64,000 bases of DNA from Tissierella sp032104385 (GCF_032104385.1 NZ_DAMCHJ010000004.1:62001-126000), one strand, 5' to 3'; counted from the first letter of the stretch, positions 8,497 to 18,027 are shown. The notes: generated by a model not told the origin, from the sequence alone. Translations and numbers: made by a program.

Positions 8497-9366
8497 ATGG
8501 AGGAAAAGGACAATGGTCTTAAAGGAACAGGTTGTGAAATACTGGTTCCTTTCAATGAAAGAAAACCATTAGTTGATATAGAGAGAAGTATTATAAAGAC
8601 ATATAGAAAACATGTATGGGCAAAATTTATTAAGGCAATAAAAGAGTATGAACTTATACAAGATGGAGATAAGATAGCAGTAGCCATATCAGGTGGGAAG
8701 GACAGCCTTCTTATGGCAAAACTTTTTCAAGAGTTATACAAGAATGGAAATAGGAATTTTGAATTAGAGTTTATAGCCATGGATCCAGGGTATCATTCAG
8801 AGATAAGAGAACTTTTGGAGGATAATTGTAAATACTTAAATATACCAGTTCATATATATGATGCAGATATATTCCAAGTTGCAGATAGAATAGCCAGTGA
8901 TTACCCTTGCTATATGTGTGCTAGGATGAGAAGAGGCTCTTTATATGGTAAGGCAAAGGAATTAGGATGTAATAAACTTGCTTTAGGTCATCATTTTAAC
9001 GATGTTATAGAAACCACAATGTTAAATCTACTATGTGCTGGTAGTTTTAAAACCATGTTACCTAAACTAAAGGCTCAGAATTTTGAAGGACTTGAGTTAA
9101 TAAGACCTTTATATTTGATTGAAGAGTTGTACATTCAAAGGTTTATTCAAAATGCAGGAATATGGCCTTTAAACTGTGCTTGTATGGTTGCAGCTAAAAA
9201 AATTGGAAATAAGAGGTATGAAATAAAGGAGTTAATTGAAAATTTAAGGAAAGACTTTGTAAATGTTGATATTAATATTTTTAGAGCGGCTGAAAATGTT
9301 AATATGAATGGGATATTAGGTTGGCAGGAAGATGGAGAAAAACATTCATTTTTAGACGAATATTAA
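8497..9366 (+). CDS. TtcA-family PP-loop ATPase (tRNA 2-thiolation type)
   Basis: A 289-residue cytoplasmic enzyme of the TtcA/TilS PP-loop group. TtcA adds sulfur to cytidine-32 of tRNA using ATP and an iron-sulfur cluster. The PP-loop SGGKDS is at residues 65-70, and the cluster-binding pair CYMC is at C138 and C141. LGHHFNDVIETTMLNLLCAG follows, with a further Cys pair in LNCACMV near residue 225. Clostridial genomes often carry several TtcA-like paralogues whose substrates are untested, so the exact modification is inferred. I take the ATG at 8497, 6 bases after GGAGTG, rather than the ATG at 8473, which would include that ribosome site. Confidence 0.85.
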   Translation: MEEKDNGLKGTGCEILVPFNERKPLVDIERSIIKTYRKHVWAKFIKAIKEYELIQDGDKIAVAISGGKDSLLMAKLFQELYKNGNRNFELEFIAMDPGYHSEIRELLEDNCKYLNIPVHIYDADIFQVADRIASDYPCYMCARMRRGSLYGKAKELGCNKLALGHHFNDVIETTMLNLLCAGSFKTMLPKLKAQNFEGLELIRPLYLIEELYIQRFIQNAGIWPLNCACMVAAKKIGNKRYEIKELIENLRKDFVNVDINIFRAAENVNMNGILGWQEDGEKHSFLDEY

Positions 9367-9394
9367 AATTATAATTATTAAGGGGGCATTAGTA

Positions 9395-10144
9395 ATGAAA
9401 TTAATTTCTTGGAATGTAAACGGGCTTCGTGCTTGTGTAGGAAAGGGATTTCTAGACTTTTTCAAGGAAATTGATGCAGATATATTTTGTGTACAGGAAA
9501 CTAAATTACAAGAAGGACAAATAGATTTAAACTTAGAAGGATATTATCAATATTGGAATTATGCAGAGAAAAAAGGGTATTCAGGAACAGCAGTATTCAC
9601 CAAGGTTGAGCCAATAGATGTATCTTATGGTATAGATATAGATGAACATGATAATGAAGGTAGGGTTATTACCTTGGAATATGATGAATTTTATCTAGTG
9701 AATGTCTATACTCCAAATTCTCAGAGGGAATTAGCAAGATTAGATTATAGAATGAAATGGGAAGATGACTTTAAATCTTATTTAAAGGGTTTAGAGACGG
9801 GAAAACCTGTAATTTTATGTGGTGACTTAAATGTTGCTCATAAAGAAATAGATTTGAAAAATCCTAGTACAAATAGAAAAAATGCAGGTTTTACTGATGA
9901 GGAAAGAGAAAAGATGACTGCATTATTAGAATCAGGATTTATTGATACCTTTAGACATTTCTATCCAGATAAGGAAGATGCTTATACTTGGTGGTCCTAT
10001 ATGAGACAAGCTAGAGATAGAAATGTAGGCTGGAGAATTGACTATTTTATAGTATCAGAAATCCTTGCAGATAGAATAAAGTCAGCGGCTATACATTCAG
10101 ATGTAATGGGTTCTGATCATTGTCCAGTGGAGTTAATTATATGA
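9395..10144 (+). CDS. xth: Exodeoxyribonuclease III (AP endonuclease)
   Basis: A 249-residue base-excision-repair nuclease that cuts DNA at abasic sites and has 3'-5' exonuclease activity. It opens with MKLISWNVNGLRAC and has the metal-binding Glu in VQETK (E35). GDLNVAH supplies the catalytic Asp and Asn, and GSDHCPVELII supplies the terminal His. It spans the full expected length of the ExoA/Xth family. AAGGGGGC lies before the ATG. Its stop overlaps the next gene by 4 bases, so the two are co-translated, although no functional link is obvious. Confidence 0.95.
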   Translation: MKLISWNVNGLRACVGKGFLDFFKEIDADIFCVQETKLQEGQIDLNLEGYYQYWNYAEKKGYSGTAVFTKVEPIDVSYGIDIDEHDNEGRVITLEYDEFYLVNVYTPNSQRELARLDYRMKWEDDFKSYLKGLETGKPVILCGDLNVAHKEIDLKNPSTNRKNAGFTDEEREKMTALLESGFIDTFRHFYPDKEDAYTWWSYMRQARDRNVGWRIDYFIVSEILADRIKSAAIHSDVMGSDHCPVELII

Positions 10145-10812
10145 AAAAAACAATCATTGCCATAATTAGACTTTTTATAGGTTATTTTGTATGTGCTGTA
10201 GGTATGGTGATGACTATAAATGCAAATTTAGGAGTTGCTCCATGGGATGTATTTCATCAAGGAGTGGGAAATGTTTTTAATCTTCCTATAGGAAGAGCAA
10301 GTATAATTGCGGGGCTTATAATAGTTATAATAGATGCATTTCTAGGACAAAATATAGGTTGGGGAACAATCTTCAATATGCTAGTCATTGGAATAATTGT
10401 TGATTTTCTAATGATTAATAGATTGATTCCTATTTTTGATGCTTTTTTACCTAGTTTGTTAATGATGTTTTTAGGTATGCTTGTCTTAGGATACGGCTGT
10501 TATATGTATATTGGTGCAGGCTTTGGTGCAGGTCCTAGAGATGGACTTATGGTTGCCTTGACTAAAAAAACAAATAAATCCGTAAGGTTTGTGAAGAATT
10601 CAGTAGAGATATTAGCCATAGCTGTGGGCTATTTTTTAGGAGGGTCAGTAGGTATAGGAACTGCTATAATGTCCATAGCAGGAGGATATTTTTTTCAGTT
10701 TGCTTTTAAAACAGTTAATTTCAATGTAGCTGATGTGAAACATAGATATATATCTGATGATATAAGGTTTATAAAAGAAAGATTAATAAAAGCACAAAAG
10801 GAAGAAATTTAA
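10141..10812 (+). CDS. YczE/YitT-like membrane protein
   Basis: A 223-residue integral membrane protein with five or six helices. The opening FIGYFVCAVGMVMTINANLG followed by VAPWDVFHQG is characteristic of the YczE/YyaS/YitT family. A second block, GAGFGAGPRDGLMVALTKKT, marks the inter-helix loop shared by the family. The C-terminus is cytoplasmic and charged. Function is not established for the family. The ATG at 10141 overlaps the xth stop (ATGA), and GGAG lies upstream within xth. It ends at a perfect hairpin facing the convergent MBL gene. Confidence 0.82.
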   Translation: MKKTIIAIIRLFIGYFVCAVGMVMTINANLGVAPWDVFHQGVGNVFNLPIGRASIIAGLIIVIIDAFLGQNIGWGTIFNMLVIGIIVDFLMINRLIPIFDAFLPSLLMMFLGMLVLGYGCYMYIGAGFGAGPRDGLMVALTKKTNKSVRFVKNSVEILAIAVGYFLGGSVGIGTAIMSIAGGYFFQFAFKTVNFNVADVKHRYISDDIRFIKERLIKAQKEEI

Positions 10813-10828
10813 ATTTCTTCCTTTTGTG
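10793..10828. terminator. Bidirectional terminator (18-bp perfect inverted repeat)
   Basis: Positions 10793-10810 are the exact reverse complement of 10811-10828. A purine-rich arm and a pyrimidine-rich arm surround a TTTAAA centre. It overlaps the end of the YczE-like gene and lies 5 bases from the end of the convergent MBL gene. Confidence 0.8.
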
Positions 10829-10832
10829 TTTG

Positions 10833-11519
10833 TTAAAGGTATATTATTTGGTTTCTGTGATTAATTTCCACAATATTAGTATTTATACTATCCATTTTGT
10901 GGATAAAGTCTTTCGTCGTACTAAAGTTATCCCCAAAATGCATTGGTATTAAATATTTTGGGGATATTTCATTGATAAAGTATTCAGCTCCTAGACTAAA
11001 AGCATTTTCTAATCTAGGGTCTACAGGAAAGAAGGCTATATCAATGGGAAAGTTTTTAATCTTAGATATTTCTTCTTTGAAATCTTTTTCCATATTTAAC
11101 TTTTCTTCCTCAGTATCTTCTTCCCAATACCACCAGTTTAAATCTCCTGCATGGAAAATATTTATATTATCTATATTAACAAGAAAAGATACGCCCATAT
11201 CTGTAGAGCCAAAGGTTTTTATCTTAACTTCTTCTAATTCCAATTCTTCATAGGGTGCTATGCTATAAATATTTTCATCCTTATCTTTAATTTTTATATC
11301 TGAGCTTAATATATAATTTATGTCTTTATTCTTATTTCTCCATTTAAAGATTGTAGGATTAAAATGGTCTTCATGGGAATGTGTGGCAAAGACTATGATT
11401 TTTTTATCTTTTAAAGAAATAGCTCCCTTATAATAATCAAATACTAAAAACAAATTTTCTGTTTCTACAGTTAATCCACTATGGAATATATGCTCTATCT
11501 TTATATTTAACCTATTCAT
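10833..11519 (-). CDS. MBL-fold metallo-hydrolase
   Basis: A 228-residue protein of the metallo-beta-lactamase superfamily, in the UlaG/YtnP-like group of single-domain hydrolases. The HxHxDH motif is THSHEDHF (H47, H49, D51, H52). A second metal histidine lies in FHAGDLNWW, and the last in LIPMHFGDN. There is no signal peptide, so it acts in the cytoplasm. An acidic insert (WEEDTEEEKLNMEKDF) separates the two metal-site halves. The substrate is unknown. It lies 11 bases downstream of the sensor-kinase gene on the same strand and is likely the third gene of that operon. Confidence 0.85.
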   Translation of the reverse strand: MNRLNIKIEHIFHSGLTVETENLFLVFDYYKGAISLKDKKIIVFATHSHEDHFNPTIFKWRNKNKDINYILSSDIKIKDKDENIYSIAPYEELELEEVKIKTFGSTDMGVSFLVNIDNINIFHAGDLNWWYWEEDTEEEKLNMEKDFKEEISKIKNFPIDIAFFPVDPRLENAFSLGAEYFINEISPKYLIPMHFGDNFSTTKDFIHKMDSINTNIVEINHRNQIIYL

Positions 11520-11530
11520 ATAATCAGCTC

Positions 11531-12883
11531 CTAACTAAAAATCTCTATATAAAATGATACCCCTTCTTTTTCATTTATAGCAAAGATATTGGAATTATGT
11601 GATTTTATTACTTTATATGCTATTGCTAGTCCTAGACCAAATTCACCTTTATATCCTTTATTAAATTTATTAAACATTGTCTTTAAAAGTTTTTCTTCAA
11701 TAGCTGGTCCATCATTCCATATTTTTAGAATAGTTTTATTATCAACCCTTTTTAAAGAAATAAGAATTTTACTATTTGCATATCTCATTTGATTATCTAA
11801 TAGATTCTCTATTACAATTTTCCATTGCTCTACATCTCCTACTATAGATATGGGCATAAGGTCTAATGACCAATTTATATCTGCTCTATGCCAAGAAAAT
11901 CTATCAACAATATCTTTAATTAAAGAATCAAGTGAGAAATTAATTTTATCAACTTCATGATTAGACAAGTAATCTAATTTAGTTAAATATAATAAATTTT
12001 TAATCTTTTTTTCAAGTCTTTTGGCTTCATCATCTATTGTATCTATGGAATCTTCTAAAGTACCTTTGGGGTATATCCCATCTTTAATTGCTTGGGTAAA
12101 AGATTGGATCACCATTACTGGAGTTTTTAATTCATGGGATACATGTTGTAGGAAAGATTGTTCTGCTTCATCTTGACGTATAAGCTGTTTTCTAAGATAT
12201 TCAATGGAAAAACCCAGCTTTCCTATTTCATCTTTTCGATTTAATTCTATAGGTTCATTCCATTCATTATTTGCCAATTTCCCTACTTTTCTTTCTAAAT
12301 CCACCAATGGTCTAGATAAATATCGCGATAATAATATTGCTGGAATCCAGCTAAATAAAAATACTAATCCCATAAGATTGATAAGTTTTTTAAATAAGGT
12401 TTCAACTAAATCTTCCCTGTAAGAATCACTCATATAAGAAACAAGAAAAGCATCACGACCTAATGCTTTACCCTTTGAAATAATATAAAATACTTTTCCC
12501 CCATCTATATCTCCCCTATATTCTTGGCTGACATTTTCTTGAGTGAGAGCTTCTTGTTGGACTTTTTTTAAGAAATCTGTTGGAAGTTTAGAGCTTATTA
12601 TTACTTTATTATCATCATATATTATAAAATGTTTTACAGTTCGTATATTTTCCAGCACCTGCTCATCTTTACCAAAGAAATCTGAGCCAATATAGTCTCT
12701 GTATATATTACTATCAAATTGATTAAATACTAAATCCTGAGCAGAATGAATAGAAGCATAGATTTCTCTTGTAAAAAAATCTCTTAAGGTAGAAGGAAGT
12801 ATAAAGGCTAACAGTATAGAAATAGATAAAGTAATAATAGCGATAACAATCCAAATTTGAACAGCTAATGGATAATTTTTCAT
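11531..12883 (-). CDS. Sensor histidine kinase (CssS-like context)
   Basis: A 450-residue membrane kinase. Transmembrane helix 1 is at about 9-30, followed by a roughly 135-residue external sensor region and transmembrane helix 2 at about 167-187. A HAMP linker occupies 188-240. The phosphoacceptor motif HVSHELKTP has His250. The ATP-binding domain shows an N-box (ENLLDNQMRYA), a G1 box (IWNDGPAI) and a G2 box (FGLGLAIAYKV). It overlaps the regulator gene by 4 bases. The pair is divergent from an htrA gene, an arrangement like the secretion-stress CssRS-HtrA system of bacilli. That link is inferred from context only. Confidence 0.92.
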   Translation of the reverse strand: MKNYPLAVQIWIVIAIITLSISILLAFILPSTLRDFFTREIYASIHSAQDLVFNQFDSNIYRDYIGSDFFGKDEQVLENIRTVKHFIIYDDNKVIISSKLPTDFLKKVQQEALTQENVSQEYRGDIDGGKVFYIISKGKALGRDAFLVSYMSDSYREDLVETLFKKLINLMGLVFLFSWIPAILLSRYLSRPLVDLERKVGKLANNEWNEPIELNRKDEIGKLGFSIEYLRKQLIRQDEAEQSFLQHVSHELKTPVMVIQSFTQAIKDGIYPKGTLEDSIDTIDDEAKRLEKKIKNLLYLTKLDYLSNHEVDKINFSLDSLIKDIVDRFSWHRADINWSLDLMPISIVGDVEQWKIVIENLLDNQMRYANSKILISLKRVDNKTILKIWNDGPAIEEKLLKTMFNKFNKGYKGEFGLGLAIAYKVIKSHNSNIFAINEKEGVSFYIEIFS

Positions 12884-13542
12884 GATTTATTCACCCTATA
12901 ACCATATCCGTAGACAGTCTCCACGTCTAGTTTAGGCATTTTCTTTCTAAGCCTTCTAACTAAATCATCTACAACTCTATCAGAGCCAAAATAGTCATTT
13001 CCCCATATATGATCTAAGATTTGTTCTCTAGATAATGCTATATTAGGATTTTTAGCAAAGTATATTAGAAGGTCATATTCTTTTGAAGTAAGATCAATTA
13101 TTTTTTCTTCAAGCTTCACTATTCTACTACTATCATTGATAATATAAGGTGTAAGATTGTATATATGAGAAATATTAGTGTTAAATCTATCAAGAATATT
13201 TCTAGCCCGAATTACCAATTCTCTGGGTAGAAAAGGCTTAGGTAAGTAATCATCACTACCTAGTTCAAGGCCTACAACCCTATCAATATCAGCGTCTCTT
13301 GCAGAAATAAATATAACTGGAATATTAGGAGTAGCTGATTTTATTTCTTTAATTAATTGGTAGCCATCAATATCTGGAAGCATAATATCTAAAATCCATA
13401 AATCAGGAGGGCTTGTTATTGCCTTTTCTGCATCTTCACCCTTTAAAAATGAAGATACATTCCAACCTTCTTTTTTTAAGTATGATGTAAGAATTAAATT
13501 TAAATTTTCATCATCTTCTACTAAATATATTTTATAGGACAT
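12880..13542 (-). CDS. OmpR-family response regulator
   Basis: A 220-residue two-component regulator. The receiver domain has the acidic pair ED-D near residues 9-11, phospho-acceptor Asp52 in LWILDIMLPD, the switch Ser in VIFISARD and the conserved Lys in DDYLPKPF. A winged-helix DNA-binding domain follows (LTSKEYDLLIYFAKNP, REQILDHIWG, RVVDDLVRRLRKK, TVYGYGYRV). The ATG at 13542 is preferred because GGGGTG lies 6 bases before it. The GTG at 13551 overlaps that site. It is first in an operon with the sensor kinase and the MBL hydrolase, and it probably controls the divergent htrA gene. Confidence 0.93.
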   Translation of the reverse strand: MSYKIYLVEDDENLNLILTSYLKKEGWNVSSFLKGEDAEKAITSPPDLWILDIMLPDIDGYQLIKEIKSATPNIPVIFISARDADIDRVVGLELGSDDYLPKPFLPRELVIRARNILDRFNTNISHIYNLTPYIINDSSRIVKLEEKIIDLTSKEYDLLIYFAKNPNIALSREQILDHIWGNDYFGSDRVVDDLVRRLRKKMPKLDVETVYGYGYRVNKS

Positions 13543-13852
13543 ATATATCACCCCATTATAGAATTCCTTTTACTAAGAATATTATAACAAATATATAAAA
13601 TAAAAACTAAATCACACAACAAAAACATAATTCTACCATATTATTTTCATAATATAAGGTTAAAATTAAGATAAGAAATAAATAATAATGAATAATTTAG
13701 AAAATAATTAGAAGATTAACCATTAATTATTTTCAATGCCTTATATTTTTAATTTGTTTTTCACATATATATTTAACCTGGGTAAAGATAGGTTTTAATA
13801 ATTTTTATAGTCAATTGTAAATTGTCAATTAAATAAAATGGGAGGTAATATT
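13543..13852. other. Divergent intergenic region between regulator and htrA
   Basis: About 310 bases without a gene and very AT-rich. It must hold the promoters of both the two-component operon and htrA. The only structure I can point to is a pair of AATTGT direct repeats at 13813-13826, just upstream of the htrA ribosome site; it could be a regulator-binding site but is too short to rely on. No riboswitch or RNA gene was recognised. Confidence 0.5.
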
Positions 13853-15052
13853 ATGGATGAAAATAAAGAGTTTAGGACAGAAGAAAATTATAAAATACCA
13901 GAGGATATTTATATTTACAGAAGTTATGAAGAGAAAAAGGAGCCCAAGAAGAAATCCTTTAAAGGGAGCTTCATTTCCTATATAGCCTTAGCATTAATAG
14001 CATCAATTGTGGGAGGATTAACTTCTTCTTATATAGGACCAAATCTATATGGAAAAGTATTACCTAATCCAAAGAATAGTCAATATACAGCAGCGCCAGT
14101 AAACATTACAACTAATGATGATATAAATACAGTATCTGCTGTTGCTAAAAAGGCAATGAGTTCAGTAGTGGGTATAACCTCTGTAGAGGTACAACAATTT
14201 TTCTTTTCTCAGCAGGAAGTAGAAGGAATAGGGTCAGGAGTTATAATAGATAGTAATGGATATATTCTTACAAACTCCCATGTAGTAGGAGATGGGAATG
14301 CTAAGTCTATAAATGTATTATTTGAAAATGGAGATAAAAAAGAAGGTAAAGTATTATGGAATGATAGTATATTAGACCTTGCTGTAGTTAAAGTAGATGC
14401 TACAGGACTTCCAGTAGCTGCTTTAGGAGATTCAGATAAACTGGAGGTTGGAGAGATAGCTGTAGCCATAGGAAATCCATTAGGGTTGGAATTTCAAAGA
14501 TCTGTTACATCAGGTATAATATCTGGACTTAGTAGAACTATTCAAGTGGGACAAAGTAATGTAATAGAAGATTTAATACAAACAGACGCATCTATTAATC
14601 CAGGTAATAGCGGAGGACCACTTCTAAATAGTAAGGGTGAAGTAATAGGGATTAATACAGCTAAGATAAAGTCAGCAGAAGGATTAGGATTTTCTATACC
14701 TATAAACAAAGCAAAGGTAATAGCTGAAGAAGTAGTCAAAAATGGAACATATAAGACTGTATATATGGGAATAAAAGGAGTTTCAGTAGCAGAATATCAA
14801 TATAGATTAGGAATAAAACTATCAACAGAAAAAGGTGTAATTTTATTAGAAGTAGGACCAAAGACTCCTGCATCTAGGGCAGGCTTATTAAATGGAGATA
14901 TAATATTAAAAATAGATGATAGTGAAATATCAAATATGAATGAGCTGAAAAAAGCACTTTATAAATATAAACAAGGAGATAAAGCAACATTAACAGTTAT
15001 AAGAAATAATACGGAAGAAAAAATTGATATAGAGTTTACAGATTTAAACTAG
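13853..15052 (+). CDS. htrA: HtrA/DegP-type serine protease with PDZ domain
   Basis: A 399-residue membrane-anchored protease that degrades misfolded exported proteins on the outer face of the membrane. There is a charged cytoplasmic N-terminus (1-40) and one membrane anchor (41-62). The trypsin-like domain has the triad His143 (TNSHVVGDG), Asp175 (DLAVVKVD) and Ser253 (NPGNSGGPL). A PDZ domain covers about 300-395 (GPKTPASRAGLLNGDIILKI). The ATG at 13853 follows GGGAGG by 8 bases. The divergent two-component operon suggests control by secretion stress. The gene ends in a strong terminator. Confidence 0.95.
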   Translation: MDENKEFRTEENYKIPEDIYIYRSYEEKKEPKKKSFKGSFISYIALALIASIVGGLTSSYIGPNLYGKVLPNPKNSQYTAAPVNITTNDDINTVSAVAKKAMSSVVGITSVEVQQFFFSQQEVEGIGSGVIIDSNGYILTNSHVVGDGNAKSINVLFENGDKKEGKVLWNDSILDLAVVKVDATGLPVAALGDSDKLEVGEIAVAIGNPLGLEFQRSVTSGIISGLSRTIQVGQSNVIEDLIQTDASINPGNSGGPLLNSKGEVIGINTAKIKSAEGLGFSIPINKAKVIAEEVVKNGTYKTVYMGIKGVSVAEYQYRLGIKLSTEKGVILLEVGPKTPASRAGLLNGDIILKIDDSEISNMNELKKALYKYKQGDKATLTVIRNNTEEKIDIEFTDLN

Positions 15053-15094
15053 AAAATAGCCTATGGGTAGTCCCCCTTCCCATAGGCTATTTTC
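15052..15094 (+). terminator. Intrinsic terminator of htrA
   Basis: A 16-bp perfect stem (15052-15067 with 15079-15094) has a C-rich 11-base loop, followed by a T-rich tail. Confidence 0.85.
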
Positions 15095-15206
15095 TATTTA
15101 TGAAAATATTTTCATAAACCACATTAAATAAGAAAAGTTTTTACATTGGTTGACATATATGAGAGTGATAATATTTAGATAAACAATAAACTAAGGAGGA
15201 ATAAAC

Positions 15207-15902
15207 ATGGATTATTTAAAAATTGCAAACAGTTTTCCCATGTGGCTAGCAGCAGGTCTAGCAATATCTTTGGCATTATTTCAAGCGATTATTTTTGCTA
15301 AGAAATCTTATAGTACAGGAAAAGAAATAGGACTTACAGAAGAACAAATGAAGAGTGCAATAAAGAGTAGCTTTATTACATCTTTAGGGCCTTCAATCGT
15401 AATTTTAACAGGACTTTTATCATTATTAGTAACAGTAGGAGGGCCTATGGCATGGATGAGATTGTCTTTTATAGGTTCAGTAATGTTTGAGATGATGGCC
15501 GCAGGCTTTGGAACAGAAGCAGTAGGAGTTAAGATGGGAATAGATCCAATGACAAATATAGCCTTTGCAAATGCAGTTTGGACCATGATACTGGGATCCC
15601 TAGGATGGATAATATTTTCTACATTAACAGCAGATAAAATGGAAAAAGTTCAGACTAAGTTTTCCAAAGGAGATAAAGGGCTATTAAGTATAATATCCAT
15701 AACAGCCATGTTAGGTTCTTTTGGTTCATTGGTATCAGGACATTTAATAGCAATGAATAAAAATACTATTGCAGCCTTAACAGGTGCTGCAATCATGCTT
15801 ATATTATCTCCTATAGCAGATAAAAAGAATATTAAATGGCTTAAAGAATGGGCTTTAACCATAGCATTATTCGGCGGAATGGTAATAGCAGCATTAATAT
15901 AG
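15207..15902 (+). CDS. DUF5058 family membrane protein
   Basis: A 231-residue protein with six or seven hydrophobic helices, matching the DUF5058 family of Firmicutes. It starts with a short lead and a W-L-A-A-G helix, and has a conserved loop with KKSYSTGKEIGLTEEQMKSA. A GPSIVILTGLLSLLVTVGGP helix follows, then AAGFGTEAVGVKMG. No function is established. It is the first gene of a unit with a second membrane protein and an M20 amidohydrolase, and a PucR regulator follows. The two membrane proteins are therefore good candidates for the two halves of an importer of the amidohydrolase substrate. AAGGAGG lies just before the ATG. Confidence 0.85.
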   Translation: MDYLKIANSFPMWLAAGLAISLALFQAIIFAKKSYSTGKEIGLTEEQMKSAIKSSFITSLGPSIVILTGLLSLLVTVGGPMAWMRLSFIGSVMFEMMAAGFGTEAVGVKMGIDPMTNIAFANAVWTMILGSLGWIIFSTLTADKMEKVQTKFSKGDKGLLSIISITAMLGSFGSLVSGHLIAMNKNTIAALTGAAIMLILSPIADKKNIKWLKEWALTIALFGGMVIAALI

Positions 15903-15928
15903 ACCTACTTATAGAGGAGGATTTTAAA

Positions 15929-16618
15929 ATGGAAAAAAGCAATCAATTTGAAGGAGTGTATTTACCATATATCATTAAATGGGGGAAAATAACTGGTTGG
16001 TTAGGTGTATTATTGTCATTTGGACCAGCTTTAGTACTTGCAGTAGTATATAAATTAGTTCCACCCGTAAGTGCAATAATTACAGGATTTATAGCCATAG
16101 CGTCAGCAGTAGGCGTAGTTTGGATAGTGGAGCCAATATCATATTTTCCTATAATTGGAGTACCTGGAACATATATGGCCTTTATAACTGGTAATATTTC
16201 TAATCTTAGAATTCCAGCTGCAGCAGTATCACAAAATGTAGCAGGAGTAGAACCTGGTACAAAAGAGGGAACTATAATAGCTACATTAGGTATGGCAACA
16301 TCAGTTATTGTAAACATTGTGATATTAGCTTTAGGAGTATTTGCAGGTGCAGCAATTTTAGGGTCTTTGCCTGAGAACATAGTTGCTTCATTTAACTTTT
16401 TATTACCAGCACTATTTGGAGCAATATTTGTTCAATTTGCTCTTAAAAAGTTAAAATTGGCACCAATAGCATTGGGAATAGCTTTAGGATTAACTTTTGC
16501 TTTAAAGGTTGGAGTATTTAGCTTCTTACCAGGGCATCCATCTTATATAGTTACATTAGGTGCTGTATTTGGAACTATGGCTATAGGTACAACTTTATAT
16601 AAGAAAAAACTTCTATAA
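15929..16618 (+). CDS. Membrane protein paired with DUF5058
   Basis: A 229-residue membrane protein with about six helices. No family name is recognised. Visible features are ISYFPIIGVPGTYMAFITGN in a loop near residue 75, a small-residue-rich segment (SNLRIPAAAVSQNVAGVEPG), and a C-terminal repeat of hydrophobic helices ending in KKKLL. The ATG at 15929 follows GAGGAGG by 9 bases. The gene is 26 bases after the DUF5058 gene and 24 bases before the amidohydrolase, so all three should be one transcript. A transport role with DUF5058 is inferred from size, topology and context. Confidence 0.8.
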   Translation: MEKSNQFEGVYLPYIIKWGKITGWLGVLLSFGPALVLAVVYKLVPPVSAIITGFIAIASAVGVVWIVEPISYFPIIGVPGTYMAFITGNISNLRIPAAAVSQNVAGVEPGTKEGTIIATLGMATSVIVNIVILALGVFAGAAILGSLPENIVASFNFLLPALFGAIFVQFALKKLKLAPIALGIALGLTFALKVGVFSFLPGHPSYIVTLGAVFGTMAIGTTLYKKKLL

Positions 16619-16642
16619 AAATAATTATAGGGAGGGTTTAAA

Positions 16643-18016
16643 TTGAATAAATCACAGGTATTAAAATATTTGGGAGATATAAGTGAAGAAGTAAAAGAGG
16701 TAAGTTTAAAGGTATGGAATAATCCAGAGACTTCTGGAAATGAAAAGGATTCGTCAAATTTATTTAGAAAAGTTTTAAAATCTTATGGATTTGAGATAAA
16801 AGAAATAGATGGAATGGAAAATGCTTTTATTGGTGAATATGGCAATGGCTCACCTGTAATAGCAGTGTTAGGAGAATATGATGCATTGCCAGGATTATCC
16901 CAATCATTAGATACAAAATTTAATCCAGTAGAGATAAATGGTCCAGGCCATGGATGTGGACATAATTTACTAGGAAGTGCAGCTCTGGGTTCTGTAATTG
17001 CAGTTAAAAAATATCTAGAAGAAACAAATACAAGTGGAACGGTAAGGTTCTATGGTTGTCCTGAAGAAGAAACTTTAATAGGCAAGGTAAAAATGATTAA
17101 GGCAGGAGCTTTTGATGGCTGTGATTTAGCCCTTAGTTGGCATCCTATGAATGCAAATGTAGCAATAGATAAGGCATATTTAGCTAATAACTCCATTAGG
17201 TTTAAATTCCATGGAATATCAGCCCATGCGGCTCAATCACCAGAGTCAGGAAGATCTGCTTTAGATGCTGTAGAGTTGATGAATGTAGGTGCAAATTATT
17301 TGAGGGAGCATGTTATAGATTCTGCTAGAATTCATTATACAATAACTAATGCAGGAGGAGCACCAAATATTGTACCAAAGGAAGCAGAATCTTGGTATTT
17401 TGTTAGAGCACCCTATAGGAAGGACGTAGAAGAAATTACAGAAAGATTGTTTAAGATCGCAAAGGGTGCAGCAATGATGACTGAAACAACTGTTGAATAT
17501 GAAATATTAGGTGGATGCTATGAGAAATTGCCAAATAATGTATTATATAATTTAACTCATAAAAACATGGTAGAGATCGGAGTGCCTTCTTATACAGGGA
17601 AAGAATTAGAATTTGCAAAAACTATTCAAGAAACTCTAGAACCTAATATGGTAGAAGCTGAAATTAAAAAATATATAGATAGTGATGAGAAAATATTTCT
17701 TCATCAGGAAGTACTAGATAAGGAGAAAGTAGGCTCAGTAGTAGTTTCTGGTTCATCTGATAGTGGTGATGTATCCTGGATAATGCCTATGAATTTATTC
17801 CTTACTGCTACCTGGCCATTAGGTGTTCCAGCTCATTCATGGCAAGCAACTTCATCATCAGGTTCCTCAATGGGATCAAAAGGGATGATTTATGCAGCAG
17901 AGATTTTTACAGGGATGATGTATGATTTACTAAATAATCCAAAGCTAGTTGAAGAAGCAAAAAATGAATTTAATAAAAGAACAGAAAATAGGAAGTATAT
18001 AAGTCCGCTTAAATAG
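16643..18016 (+). CDS. M20-family amidohydrolase, AbgB-like
   Basis: A 457-residue metallo-amidohydrolase of peptidase family M20, closest in layout to AbgB (p-aminobenzoyl-glutamate hydrolase subunit B) and related N-acyl amino acid hydrolases. The metal site includes GPGHGCGHNLLGSAAL near residue 93, the catalytic Glu pair in GCPEEETLIGKVKM, and ALSWHPMNAN. A dimerisation domain with FKFHGISAHAAQSPESGRSA follows. The last metal ligands lie near VPAHSWQATSS. The start is TTG at 16643 with GGGAGGG upstream. It likely hydrolyses an amide-linked compound brought in by the two membrane proteins; the substrate is not known. Confidence 0.88.
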   Translation: MNKSQVLKYLGDISEEVKEVSLKVWNNPETSGNEKDSSNLFRKVLKSYGFEIKEIDGMENAFIGEYGNGSPVIAVLGEYDALPGLSQSLDTKFNPVEINGPGHGCGHNLLGSAALGSVIAVKKYLEETNTSGTVRFYGCPEEETLIGKVKMIKAGAFDGCDLALSWHPMNANVAIDKAYLANNSIRFKFHGISAHAAQSPESGRSALDAVELMNVGANYLREHVIDSARIHYTITNAGGAPNIVPKEAESWYFVRAPYRKDVEEITERLFKIAKGAAMMTETTVEYEILGGCYEKLPNNVLYNLTHKNMVEIGVPSYTGKELEFAKTIQETLEPNMVEAEIKKYIDSDEKIFLHQEVLDKEKVGSVVVSGSSDSGDVSWIMPMNLFLTATWPLGVPAHSWQATSSSGSSMGSKGMIYAAEIFTGMMYDLLNNPKLVEEAKNEFNKRTENRKYISPLK

Positions 18017-18027
18017 GAAAGATTAAT

